From Bacillota bacterium (GTDB lineage: Bacteria > Bacillota > Clostridia > Lachnospirales > Lachnospiraceae): 46,204 nt of DNA. Shown here piece after piece: positions 32,120 to 41,311 of the stretch (positions are counted from its first letter, which is position 1; each line of letters opens with the position of its first letter). A program made the translations under genes and the position numbers. The notes beneath the pieces are model-generated. The model was not told where the DNA came from, did no database searches, and saw only the letters and a program-made list of their open reading frames with translations. The stretch lies in NCBI GenBank assembly GCA_023441965.1, contig JAEZNB010000076.1, forward strand, positions 1 to 46,204, read 5' to 3'.

Positions 32120-33097
32120 ATGATAGAGGTAAGTGTAATCGTACCGGTCTATAATACCGAGCGCTATCTTCGCAGATGCCTGGAGTCCTTAGTAAGGCAG
32201 ACGCTGAAGGAACTGGAGCTTATTCTGGTGGATGATGGCTCAACGGATGGCTCAGGCCGGATTCTGCAGGAGTATGAGGAGAAGTACGGAGACCGGATCA
32301 GGGTATTCAGAAAGGAGAATGGAGGACAGGCTTCTGCCAGAAATCTGGGTATTCGAAAGAGCAGAGGGAGCTACATCGCCTTTGTGGATTCGGATGATTG
32401 TGTGGCTCCCGAAATGTTTGAGACCATGTACCAGGCTGCCAAAGAGGAGCAGTGCGATCTGGTGGAATGCCAGTACCGTTACCTCTGTGAGGAGGGGTCA
32501 AGGCTGAAGGAGTACAGGACCCGAGGCCGGATCAGGCAATACAAGGACCAGAGGGAGATGTTCATTGATACCCAGTCCTCTCCCTGCAATAAGCTATATC
32601 GTAGGGAGGTATTGCTACAGGAGGGAGTGGACTTTCCGGAGGGCTTCATTTATGAAGATACGGCCTTCTATATTAAGACAATTCCCTTTGTACATAAGGA
32701 GCGCTATCTGGATCAGCCCTTCTACCACTATTTCCTGCGAAGCAGCTCAACCATGAACGGTAATAGAAGCAGGAGGGTGGGGGATATCTTCCCTGTACTG
32801 GAGGATATTCTGACTTTTTATCAGAGAAATGCCTTCTTTGAAAGGTTTCAAAAGGAGCTGGAATACTTCTGCGTGAAGATTCTGTTGTGCAGCTCCTTAA
32901 GCAGAATAGGCAGGGTCAGGGATAAGAAGCTGGCTTCAAGCTTATATGACAGGACCTTTACCTATATCAGAGAGAAGTTTCCTGACTATAAGCATAACCC
33001 CTATCTGCGGGGAAAGATAGGAGTCTATATAAGGCTGGTGAGCCGTTGGAACAGCCCCTACATAGGGAGAATACTGGGAAGGTTAAGGAAGGGATAG
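32120..33097 (+). CDS. Family 2 glycosyltransferase
   Basis: The 325-residue cytoplasmic, membrane-associated GT-A enzyme has VSVIVPVYNTERYLRRCLES, LILVDDGSTDGSG and the metal-binding FVDSDD. The fold covers residues 1-220, with a basic C-terminal tail for membrane contact. It is one of three GT2 enzymes in the cluster. Sugar donor and linkage cannot be read from the sequence. AGGAGAGG precedes ATG 32120. Confidence 0.92.
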   Translation: MIEVSVIVPVYNTERYLRRCLESLVRQTLKELELILVDDGSTDGSGRILQEYEEKYGDRIRVFRKENGGQASARNLGIRKSRGSYIAFVDSDDCVAPEMFETMYQAAKEEQCDLVECQYRYLCEEGSRLKEYRTRGRIRQYKDQREMFIDTQSSPCNKLYRREVLLQEGVDFPEGFIYEDTAFYIKTIPFVHKERYLDQPFYHYFLRSSSTMNGNRSRRVGDIFPVLEDILTFYQRNAFFERFQKELEYFCVKILLCSSLSRIGRVRDKKLASSLYDRTFTYIREKFPDYKHNPYLRGKIGVYIRLVSRWNSPYIGRILGRLRKG

Positions 33098-33100
33098 GAT

Positions 33101-34030
33101 ATGAGGATATCTGTTGCGATGGCGACCTATAACGGCGCTGCTTATCTATGGGAGCAATTGGACTCTATAGCAAAGCAGACAAGATTCGTAGACGAACTGG
33201 TTATTTGCGATGACTGCTCTGCCGATGCTACGGTGTTAATCGTGAAGGAATTTATCCTTCGCCATGGACTGCAGGATCGCTGGAGAATCGAAGTAAATCA
33301 GATCAATCTGGGCTTTGGTTCAAACTTTATTCAGGCGATCGGGAAGACCACGGGAGACCTGATCTTCTTCTGTGATCAGGATGACATATGGGTACCGGAC
33401 CGGGTTCAGGTGATGGCTTCCATCCTGGAGGAGCATCCTGAGATTCTGATGCTGGGTTCCGAATATGACCCCTTTGAAAGCTCGGAAACTGCTTATAAGG
33501 CGTCCCCGCGGGATCTGAAGCGCTTTAAGAATGATAAGTCCCTGGAGCATGTGAGACTGGGAGCGAAAAGCATCTTTATCGGGAATTTGGGCTGCTGTAT
33601 GTGTATCAGAAGAAGCTTCTTAGATCATATTCTGCCATATTGGCATGAAGGCTGGGCCCATGATGAATTTGTATGGAAGCTGGCCCTGTGTCTGGACGGA
33701 GCCTATATCTACCATGGAATTACCATTAGAAGACGCTTACATTCTGCCAATGCCAGCATGGGGAAGATGCGGGATATCAAAAAGCGGATCACCTTCCTGG
33801 AGGAGCTGTTAAAAAGTCATGAAGAGACCTTAAGGTTTGCCAGAGCCCATGGTGTGGGTCCAAGCGGAATCCGCTTAATCGAGAGGAACATCAGGTCTGT
33901 AAAGCTAAGAATCGGACTGCTTCAGGATAAGAGGTATCTGAATACCCTGGGACTCTTTCTGAAGTACCGGAAGTATTATCATAGCAGAAAATCAATTCCG
34001 GTAGAGCTTTATATGGCGATCAGAGGATGA
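33101..34030 (+). CDS. Family 2 glycosyltransferase, rhamnosyltransferase-like
   Basis: The 309-residue GT-A enzyme begins ISVAMATYNGAAYLWEQLDS, with ICDDCSADAT and FCDQDDIW. HDEFVWKLALC follows near residue 187. This pattern (CDQDDIW and a later HDE) is common in capsule GT2 enzymes annotated as rhamnosyl- or alpha-L-Rha-transferases; donor not proven. It starts three bases after the previous gene, with GGAAGGGATAGGAT before the ATG. Confidence 0.9.
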   Translation: MRISVAMATYNGAAYLWEQLDSIAKQTRFVDELVICDDCSADATVLIVKEFILRHGLQDRWRIEVNQINLGFGSNFIQAIGKTTGDLIFFCDQDDIWVPDRVQVMASILEEHPEILMLGSEYDPFESSETAYKASPRDLKRFKNDKSLEHVRLGAKSIFIGNLGCCMCIRRSFLDHILPYWHEGWAHDEFVWKLALCLDGAYIYHGITIRRRLHSANASMGKMRDIKKRITFLEELLKSHEETLRFARAHGVGPSGIRLIERNIRSVKLRIGLLQDKRYLNTLGLFLKYRKYYHSRKSIPVELYMAIRG

Positions 34031-34043
34031 GAGGGAGCGGGAA

Positions 34044-35429
34044 GTGGAGAAGATAGGCGTTTTGACGGATAGCAAATATATCAAGGCAACGAGAGAAGCA
34101 AAGGTGTTTCAATATAGCTGTATCACATTTTTTTTCACCCTTTATGTAATGCCTCAGTATTTCGGGATCAATCTACCGATCTTTGATTTTACCGTTCTTC
34201 GGGTCATGATTCTGCTTATGTTCTTCCTGGTGCTGGGGAATAACCAAAGGCAGCAGGAATTTTTCGGCATCCTTACAGCGTCAGGCTCCTGCAAGGTTCT
34301 GGTCCCCTATCTGCTTGTATTAAGCTATACGATGTTTTTCCGGGCGGACCCCAACGCCTTTTTGAATCCTGTGATAGAACTGATCTCCCTCTATCTGCTG
34401 GTGTATGTGATCAAGTACTGCTTCGGCACGAAAAAGACTCTGGAGTATATCCTATGCTTTTCTTATTTGCTTGCAATACTGGGACTGGCGGAATATCTCC
34501 TACAAAGGTCTCCCTTTTCCTACCTGGAAACAATCAAGGGGATCTACTCGGGACGTTTTATCCGGTCCGGCCATTACCGGATCATGGGGCCTTCCATCCA
34601 CTCCCTGGGCTATGGTCTGATACTGGTTACCATGGTTCCCATCGTATGCTATGACATTGAAAACGAGGAGATTAATCTGCTGAAGCATAAGCTGCTGCTG
34701 ATCATGGTGGCTTGTAACGTTTTCTTCACCGGGTCCCGGTCCACAGTCGGTGTCTTTCTCTTAGAGGTACTGCTGTTGGCCTTTTTGTCCACGAAAACGA
34801 ACAAGAAGAAGCTGCTGCTGATCGGAAGCCTGCTCATTGCCGCTTTTGCAGCCTTTTTAATGATATTCCGGCATACCTCGGTGGCCCAGTATATTATGCT
34901 GCAGCTGACCAGTATCGTGGATGAGATATTTGGCACCACCTATTCGCTTAAGTATGGAGCGGATCGGCATGCCCTTAGCAGCAGTTCAAATTATCGGGAG
35001 CAGTTAAAATATATCTTTCAGGTGGAATGGCTCAATCCCCTCATCGGGCTGGGGAGGAAGAGAAGCTTTTCCTGTGAGATCAACGGCTCCTATATCCGGT
35101 CGGTGGATAATTTCTATATTGCGGAATACATACGGTACGGCTATCCCGGTATGCTATGCTATATTGCCTTCCTGCTTTATTTCCTGATCCGTATGCTGAG
35201 GGACTGCATAAGGAACAAGTCCCAGCTCGGTAAAATGCTCTTCATCGGTTCCATCGGCTACTGCATCAATATCTTCTGGCTGGATTCCTTACAGACCTTG
35301 AAGTATCTATACATCCTGTTTGCCCTATACCTGTGTTTACCGGCAAGCAGCCTCCATAAGCCATGGAAAAGAAAGGGGACAGGGAGGGAGCTGCCTTCCC
35401 AATATATCAGACAAAGAGGTACGCCATGA
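34044..35429 (+). CDS. O-antigen polymerase/ligase-like membrane protein (Wzy)
   Basis: The 461-residue polytopic protein has 10-12 hydrophobic helices and a large loop around residues 295-365, the Wzy/WaaL layout. FFTGSRSTVGVFLLEVLLL is the type of motif found in polymerases before the long loop. It is the only polymerase candidate in the cluster and would join repeat units outside the membrane. The start is GTG 34044 with GAGGGAG upstream. Its stop overlaps the next start as ATGA. Confidence 0.85.
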   Translation: MEKIGVLTDSKYIKATREAKVFQYSCITFFFTLYVMPQYFGINLPIFDFTVLRVMILLMFFLVLGNNQRQQEFFGILTASGSCKVLVPYLLVLSYTMFFRADPNAFLNPVIELISLYLLVYVIKYCFGTKKTLEYILCFSYLLAILGLAEYLLQRSPFSYLETIKGIYSGRFIRSGHYRIMGPSIHSLGYGLILVTMVPIVCYDIENEEINLLKHKLLLIMVACNVFFTGSRSTVGVFLLEVLLLAFLSTKTNKKKLLLIGSLLIAAFAAFLMIFRHTSVAQYIMLQLTSIVDEIFGTTYSLKYGADRHALSSSSNYREQLKYIFQVEWLNPLIGLGRKRSFSCEINGSYIRSVDNFYIAEYIRYGYPGMLCYIAFLLYFLIRMLRDCIRNKSQLGKMLFIGSIGYCINIFWLDSLQTLKYLYILFALYLCLPASSLHKPWKRKGTGRELPSQYIRQRGTP

Positions 35430-36466
35430 ATACAGTTAGCATCATCATCCCGATCTACAATGCGGGCCACTATATTGAAGCTTGTTTGGATAGCATACAA
35501 AAACAGACCTACAAACATTTTGAGGTAATATTGGTGGATGACGGCAGCACGGATGCCAGCGGTCAAATCTGTGATCTCTATGCGAAGAAAGACCGGCGCT
35601 TCACCGTCTATCATCGGAGAAATGCAGGGGTGAGCGCCTCAAGGAACTTTGGTCTGGCCCGTGCCACAGGAAAGTATATTCTGTTTGTGGATGCGGATGA
35701 TACCATCGAAACAGGTATGCTATCGGGCTGCATCCGGTTGGCCGAGGAGAATCGGGCGGATCTGGTCATATGCAGCTTCCGCTACTATATGATGGATGAG
35801 AACAACAGAATGGTAGAGAACAGTTTGGGCCATGAGCTATGTGTGTCATCCGGGGAGCTGTTCGATCACTGGTTTATGCCCCTGGCCGAAAAGGAGATTC
35901 TCAATCCCCCCTGGAACAAGTTCATCCGAAAGGACCTGCTGGATCAGCATCAGATTCGGTTCCGAGAGGAGTTCTCCATTTGTGAAGATATGAAGTTTTC
36001 CGTACAGGTCATCAATGCCAGTAGGAGAACCGTCCTGACCGGCTGTATGTATTACAACTACTATCTGAAATCCACAGGTACCCTGGTATTTAAGTTTCAT
36101 GAGAATTATTATGAGGCCTTGAGCTGCTTCTATGCCTCTGCCAGCCAGTATTGCAGCAGGTTTGAAAACAACAGCAGACAGCAGAGACTGCTTCATACGA
36201 TCTATGTGAATCTGATCATGATGTTTGTGAAGCAGATCTGTACCATATCCCCCTGGGATAAGGAGACGAGACACGGGAAAATGAAGGAAATCGGAGAAAG
36301 TAAGACCTTTTTGTATGCAATGACAGATGCAAGACTGAACCGAAGAAGGAAATTGGTCTGTTTCCTGTTAAAAAAAGGGTGGGTTTCTATGATCTCTCTG
36401 ATTTATCTGTCCCAGGCTGCCCTGGACAGAATAAGCGGCTTGGAGCCCTGCGGTGAAAGCACATAA
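35426..36466 (+). CDS. Family 2 glycosyltransferase
   Basis: From ATG 35426 the protein has 346 residues: VSIIIPIYNAGHYIEACLDS, VILVDDGSTDASG and LFVDADD show an intact GT-A site. The C-terminal half is helical with NPPWNKFIRKDLL, a pattern common in capsule GT2 enzymes. An open frame back to 35363 lies inside the polymerase gene and is not needed: AAGAGG precedes ATG 35426, which overlaps the polymerase stop. Confidence 0.9.
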   Translation: MNTVSIIIPIYNAGHYIEACLDSIQKQTYKHFEVILVDDGSTDASGQICDLYAKKDRRFTVYHRRNAGVSASRNFGLARATGKYILFVDADDTIETGMLSGCIRLAEENRADLVICSFRYYMMDENNRMVENSLGHELCVSSGELFDHWFMPLAEKEILNPPWNKFIRKDLLDQHQIRFREEFSICEDMKFSVQVINASRRTVLTGCMYYNYYLKSTGTLVFKFHENYYEALSCFYASASQYCSRFENNSRQQRLLHTIYVNLIMMFVKQICTISPWDKETRHGKMKEIGESKTFLYAMTDARLNRRRKLVCFLLKKGWVSMISLIYLSQAALDRISGLEPCGEST

Positions 36467-36509
36467 ATGGATGAAATGAAAAAGGAGATAAGGGAAGAGG
36501 GGAAAGGAA

Positions 36510-37370
36510 ATGACTGAAAAGTTAAGTTACAATCAAAGTAAGGGGACCATACCAAAGATCATCCACTACTGTTGGTTCGGCGGCAAGCCCATACCGGAGG
36601 GCCTGCAAAAATGTATGGATACCTGGTCCATCCTGAAGGACTACAAGCTGATGCGCTGGGATGAAAGTAATTGCAGCTTTAATGAGAATGAGTTTGTAAG
36701 AAAAACCCATCAGGAGAAGCAGCTGGGCTATATCGGAGACTATTATCGGCTGAAGGCTCTTTATGAATACGGAGGCATCTATCTGGATACGGATGTGAAG
36801 GTAGTACGGTCCTTTGACAGCTTACTACACCATAAGGCCTTCTTTAACTTTATCTTTGACTGCTCCGTAGGGTCTGCCATCATAGGAGCCCAGCCGGGAA
36901 ATCCCCTGATCAAGAGCTTGTTAGAGCTGTATGATTCCACAGTCTTTGGTACAAATGTAAGCGGAAGGACCTTTGAATGGAAGGAGCAGCAGCTGATCGT
37001 CAATGGTTATGCAACCAGTAATTATTACTATACCTATCACATACTGAAGCACTATCCGGACTTTCGGCTGAATAACAGGTATCAGGACCTGGGTGACTTT
37101 GTGATATACCCCAAGGAATATTTCGAAATCGGAACCTTAAGAGCAAATCACTATGCCATCCATCTGTGTGCCGGTGAGTGGCGGGTGAAGGAGGAGCAGC
37201 AGCTAAGCCTGAAAAGCAGAATTAAGCAGCTCATCACCAAATGGCCGGCCTTGTTTGACAAGCTCCAGATTCTTGTGCGGAAACGCAGGTATGACAGAAT
37301 GAAAAAGGAGATTCCCTTTTATCCCTGCTATCTGGCCCAGAAGGCGGGCAGAGAGCTGCCGGATTTATAA
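36510..37370 (+). CDS. Family 32-like capsular glycosyltransferase
   Basis: The 286-residue protein starts with IPKIIHYCWFGGKPIPEGLQ and has the DxD motif in LYEYGGIYLDTDVKVV (about residue 92), the hallmark of the Gly_transf_sug/GT32 family. HLCAGEW near the C-terminus fits the conserved H-x-x-x-x-W ending. It probably adds a hexose or hexosamine to the repeat unit in the cytoplasm; donor unknown. AGGGGAAAGG precedes ATG 36510. Confidence 0.9.
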   Translation: MTEKLSYNQSKGTIPKIIHYCWFGGKPIPEGLQKCMDTWSILKDYKLMRWDESNCSFNENEFVRKTHQEKQLGYIGDYYRLKALYEYGGIYLDTDVKVVRSFDSLLHHKAFFNFIFDCSVGSAIIGAQPGNPLIKSLLELYDSTVFGTNVSGRTFEWKEQQLIVNGYATSNYYYTYHILKHYPDFRLNNRYQDLGDFVIYPKEYFEIGTLRANHYAIHLCAGEWRVKEEQQLSLKSRIKQLITKWPALFDKLQILVRKRRYDRMKKEIPFYPCYLAQKAGRELPDL

Positions 37371-37422
37371 AGGATGATCCGGTAAGCAAAACATCAGGGG
37401 AAAGCAGGAGGTTGGAAAAGGA

Positions 37423-38010
37423 ATGGATATCTGGAACCGGGTTTGGGGCGTTTGTCTGAATGAGCTGCAGCACGTGTCCTTTCGCTATTTTGTCATATGT
37501 TCATTGGTCGGAGCCGCTCTCGTGCATGTGGGCTGTCTGATCTATGTCAGGGTAAAGAGGCAGGCGATCCATCTTAGTACAGAATTCGTCATCATACTCT
37601 TAATCAGCTATTTGGTATTTATCGCACAAATCACGGTACTGGACCGGAAGCTGGAAAGCGGAGCCAGGATCTTTGATACAAAAGGGTTATGGATTAATAA
37701 GTCGATGAAGCAGAACCTGACCAATCTGCTGAATGTCCTTCTATACGTTCCCCTTGGTATCCTGCTTGCAGGTCTGCAGCTTAGGAAACACAGGATAATC
37801 CGAATCCTGATAACAATCTGTTTTTGTTTTCTTATAAGCCTACTGCTGGAAAGCACTCAGTATATCAGCAACAGAGGATATTTTGAAGTCGATGATATAG
37901 AGGCGAATATGCTGGGGGGACTGACTGGCTGCATATTCTTAAGCATGTGTTCCAGAGCAGTCAGATTATTCAGTATGATACGGAGATGTGATCATGGGAA
38001 AGAAACCTAA
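37423..38010 (+). CDS. VanZ-family membrane protein
   Basis: The 195-residue protein has four to five hydrophobic segments and the VanZ pattern LTNLLNVLLYVPLGILLAGL, ESTQYISNRGYFEVDDIEAN and MLGGLTGCI. The VanZ family is named for low-level teicoplanin resistance, but most members are of unknown function and are common near cell-surface polymer genes. Its end overlaps the start of the CotH-like gene by 17 bases. Confidence 0.88.
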   Translation: MDIWNRVWGVCLNELQHVSFRYFVICSLVGAALVHVGCLIYVRVKRQAIHLSTEFVIILLISYLVFIAQITVLDRKLESGARIFDTKGLWINKSMKQNLTNLLNVLLYVPLGILLAGLQLRKHRIIRILITICFCFLISLLLESTQYISNRGYFEVDDIEANMLGGLTGCIFLSMCSRAVRLFSMIRRCDHGKET

Positions 38011-40126
38011 TCAAAAATTATATCAAAAGTTTTCTGTCATAGATATTATCGTAGTGATTACCTGCCTCATCGCCCTGGCAGCCCTGATCATAGTAGTAAA
38101 ATACTCTGATGACAAGGCCAAGGAAGAAAGGAAGCAGTTGGCCCTTATGAAGATGATGCAGCAGGATGACCTGGCGGACGGACAAGTATTGGACTTGACT
38201 GAGTATCTGGTAATAAATGAGGTGAATCAGGCCGGCTGGATCGAACTCTACAATAAGCACTCCCATGGGAGGCTGGACCTGTCAGACTGCTATATCACAG
38301 TGAACGGTGAGAGAGCTTACACCTTTCCGGAGGGGAAAGGGATAGATGCCGGTCATTTGCTCTGTGTGGATGGCTTGGGGGAGTTAAGCACAAGAGACCA
38401 TATGGTCATCGGAATATGCAATGCGCAGGGAGGAAGCCTGAAGTGTCTCCTGCTGCCTGAACTGGAGAAGGGAGAAAGCTATGGCTGTAAAAGCGATGGC
38501 GATATCCACTATGGCTATCTGACGGCATCCATGAACCGGAGTAACGGGGAAAGTGATCAGCTTCAGAAGGAGGAGCTTCGCTTTTCGGTCCCGGGAGGCT
38601 TTTATGATGAAAGCTTCCGCCTGGAAATCACAGCGGCAGAGGGAAGTATCATTTATTACACCCTGGACGGTTCAGAGCCTTCAACAGCTTCAGAGATCTA
38701 CAGAGAACCCATCCTGATAGAGAATAAGAGTGGCTCTAATATGCGCTATGCTACGGCGGAAGGGATTGAGTACCTGAATTCCTATCGGCCCGGCAGCATC
38801 AGTATGGGTATGACGGTTCGGGCAAGAGCTGTGGATGCTGCCGGTAACAGCTCCAAGATAAAAACCCAGTCCTACTTCATCGGCCTAAGGAATGCCGGTG
38901 ATAGTAAGAATATTCCGGTTCTGTCTCTAGTGACAGCACCGGACAAGCTTTTCGGATACTTTGACGGTATCTATGTGACCGGCCGAAGTCATGAAGATGC
39001 GCTGGCCAGGGGAGAGGATGGAAGCGATGCAGCCAATTATCTGAATGACTGGGAGAGAGAGGTTCATGTTGAGTACTTTGAACCCGGTAAGGATAAAAGC
39101 TATGAGGGTATCATGTCGATCAGCATCCTAAAGGATATCAGTGTAAATCTTCCACAGAAGAGCCTCTTGCTGACTGCCGAGGGAGGTGCCTTTGCAGGCT
39201 CAGGCCTGAGTAAGTATTTTAATGAGATCAGTAAACGTCTGGTGGTTCAGACCAACAGGAAGGACAATCACTATAAAATCAGAGAATATCTGGCAGGAAG
39301 CCTTCTGGCAGGAAGCTCTGTGGGTACGCCGGATCTCATGCCCTGTATCCTGTTCCTGAATGGGGAGTATTGGGGAGTTTACATGTTAAGAGCAGAATAC
39401 GATGAGAGATACCTAAAACGGCATTACGGTCTTGAGGAGTCGGAGGTGCTGATTGCTGTTGACGGTATGGTCAGCAACCGGTCCGGCTATCAGACAGAGC
39501 TCAATGAGCTCTATGAATATATGACAGACCATGATCTGAGAGAGGACAGTCATTATGCTTGGGTCAAGGAGCATATGGATATACGAAGCTATTTAGAGTA
39601 CCTTTGCGCGAATATCTATCTGGCAAATGCGGAATACGGCCTGGATAAGCTTGTGATGTGGAGAAGCATTCAGGAAGGGGGCACAGGCTATGAGGATGGC
39701 AGATGGCGCTTTCTGATGCCCAGACTGGATAATACTATGAAGAACAGGGAGGCGGGCAAGGTCGCGACGGGCAGCGTGAATACCTATCTGCAGGCAGGTA
39801 TGTCCGAGGATGATTTCTTTCCGCATCTGATCAGAAATGAAGAATTTAAAAGGGAGCTTTTGCAGGTAATGACAGAGATGGCAGACCGCAGCTTTTCTTA
39901 TGAACGGGCAAAGACAGCAATAGATGAGCTGGCGGGACAGATGAAAAAGTCGGTGGTCATGAGCTATAAAAGATTTACGGGAAACCAGGAGGATACCTTT
40001 TACACAGCAGAGCTTGAGAGAATAGAGAGCTTTTTTAAGGAAAGAAAGCAATATGTCATCCGGTATACAGAGGAGGTAATAAGTCAGGGAGGTATCAGTA
40101 GTCTTGGTGATGCAGTATTTGAGTGA
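37994..40126 (+). CDS. Membrane-anchored CotH-like protein with lamin-tail-like and chitobiase-like domains
   Basis: From ATG 37994 the protein has 710 residues. Order: N-terminal helix (about 16-36); a lamin-tail-like domain (about 65-165, LVINEVNQAGWIELYNK); a chitobiase/FN3-like domain (about 200-290, IIYYTLDGSEPSTAS); and a CotH-kinase-like region from about 300. FLNGEYWGVYMLRAEYDERY fits CotH, but the later segment WRFLMPRLDNTM has MPRLD where CotH kinases have a D-x-D. The first aspartate is arginine and upstream asparagine residues also differ. A structural or pseudokinase role is therefore possible. Topology puts the domains outside the cell. Confidence 0.75.
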   Translation: MGKKPNQKLYQKFSVIDIIVVITCLIALAALIIVVKYSDDKAKEERKQLALMKMMQQDDLADGQVLDLTEYLVINEVNQAGWIELYNKHSHGRLDLSDCYITVNGERAYTFPEGKGIDAGHLLCVDGLGELSTRDHMVIGICNAQGGSLKCLLLPELEKGESYGCKSDGDIHYGYLTASMNRSNGESDQLQKEELRFSVPGGFYDESFRLEITAAEGSIIYYTLDGSEPSTASEIYREPILIENKSGSNMRYATAEGIEYLNSYRPGSISMGMTVRARAVDAAGNSSKIKTQSYFIGLRNAGDSKNIPVLSLVTAPDKLFGYFDGIYVTGRSHEDALARGEDGSDAANYLNDWEREVHVEYFEPGKDKSYEGIMSISILKDISVNLPQKSLLLTAEGGAFAGSGLSKYFNEISKRLVVQTNRKDNHYKIREYLAGSLLAGSSVGTPDLMPCILFLNGEYWGVYMLRAEYDERYLKRHYGLEESEVLIAVDGMVSNRSGYQTELNELYEYMTDHDLREDSHYAWVKEHMDIRSYLEYLCANIYLANAEYGLDKLVMWRSIQEGGTGYEDGRWRFLMPRLDNTMKNREAGKVATGSVNTYLQAGMSEDDFFPHLIRNEEFKRELLQVMTEMADRSFSYERAKTAIDELAGQMKKSVVMSYKRFTGNQEDTFYTAELERIESFFKERKQYVIRYTEEVISQGGISSLGDAVFE

Positions 40127-41267
40127 GTTGGTGCATGCGCAATTTGAACATAGAAGGCCTGACAACATACCGGAGGGGGTAGCTGTTGAAGACCTGATGA
40201 CAATCGCCCGGAAAAATCATATGCAGTATCTGATTTTGGGTGCCTTACTAAAGACAGAGCTGGAGGAGGAAACAAGGGCAGAGATCAAGCAGTATGTCAT
40301 GGCAAGCGCCATGATGAGTCTGGCCCAGATATGCTGCCTTAAGGAACTGGAGGAGCGCTTTGAGCGGGAGTGCATCTATCACCTGTCCTTAAAGGGAGCA
40401 GTCCTGAAGAAGCTCTACCCGTCTCCCGACCTGCGGGAGATGAGTGATATCGACATCATGATTTATGATGAGAAGCTGGACCGGGCGAAAAGGATAGTGG
40501 AGGATATGGGTTTTACCCTGATTGAGTCTGTAAAGCATCACGATATTTACAGCAAGCCTCCCTGGCTGGTCCTTGAGCTGCACCATGCCTTATACGATAA
40601 GGATGTGGATCGGCATCAATATGAGTACTTTCAGAGCATCAGCCACCTGAAGGCGAAAGAGGGCAGAAAATATGCTCTGCAATTTGAAACTGAGGACTTC
40701 TATGTCTACCTGATCGCCCATATGGCCAAGCATTTTTATGAGACCGGCTGCGGCATCCGCAATATCGTTGATGTCTATATCTACCGGAAGCTGTATGCAG
40801 CGGACTGGAAGGCTGGAGTTGTAGCGGCAGAGCTGGAGAAATGCGGCCTGACGGCCTTCGAACAGCGGATTCACACCTTGGCACGGGTGTGGTTGGGAGG
40901 GGAAGAGGAGGATCTGTATTCCGCCATGCTTTTTCACTATATGGTGGAGTGTGGAATCTACGGCAAAGGGGAGTATGGAATGTGGGGGCAGTTTGCCCTG
41001 CTGAACAGGAAGAAGGCCATAAAATATCAGTCCTATGCCAAGTGGTGGTATTACTTTCCCCCCAAGGCCTATATGCAGAGAGATTACCCCTGGCTGAAGC
41101 AGTATCCCTTCTTTCTATCCGTAGCCTGGATCATCAGAGCGGTGCATGGCCTATTCAGCAGAGAGGGCAGAGAGAAGAGAAGGATGCTTTTGAACATTAA
41201 GAGCGATGAGGTCTGCATGATCGATGAGATATACAAAGGCATGCAGCTGAATTTTAATAAAGATTAG
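40104..41267 (+). CDS. Nucleotidyltransferase-fold family protein (NTP_transf_5 type)
   Basis: The 387-residue protein carries LSLKGAVLKKLYPSPDLREM followed by SDIDIMI, the G-[x]-D-x-D nucleotidyltransferase motif (DID) near residues 116-120. Downstream is a helical region with LVLELHHALYD and HMAKHFYETGCGIRNIVDVY, typical of the NTP_transf_5 family in capsule clusters. Substrate is unknown. The start is ambiguous: TTG 40104, GTG 40107 and ATG 40110 are consecutive codons, and GGGAGG ends 11 bases before the TTG. It overlaps the CotH-like gene. Confidence 0.78.
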   Translation: MVMQYLSELVHAQFEHRRPDNIPEGVAVEDLMTIARKNHMQYLILGALLKTELEEETRAEIKQYVMASAMMSLAQICCLKELEERFERECIYHLSLKGAVLKKLYPSPDLREMSDIDIMIYDEKLDRAKRIVEDMGFTLIESVKHHDIYSKPPWLVLELHHALYDKDVDRHQYEYFQSISHLKAKEGRKYALQFETEDFYVYLIAHMAKHFYETGCGIRNIVDVYIYRKLYAADWKAGVVAAELEKCGLTAFEQRIHTLARVWLGGEEEDLYSAMLFHYMVECGIYGKGEYGMWGQFALLNRKKAIKYQSYAKWWYYFPPKAYMQRDYPWLKQYPFFLSVAWIIRAVHGLFSREGREKRRMLLNIKSDEVCMIDEIYKGMQLNFNKD

Positions 41268-41311
41268 ACAGACTTGAAGCAGGAATTCGCATTGGGATCA
41301 CGAAGGGGGAT

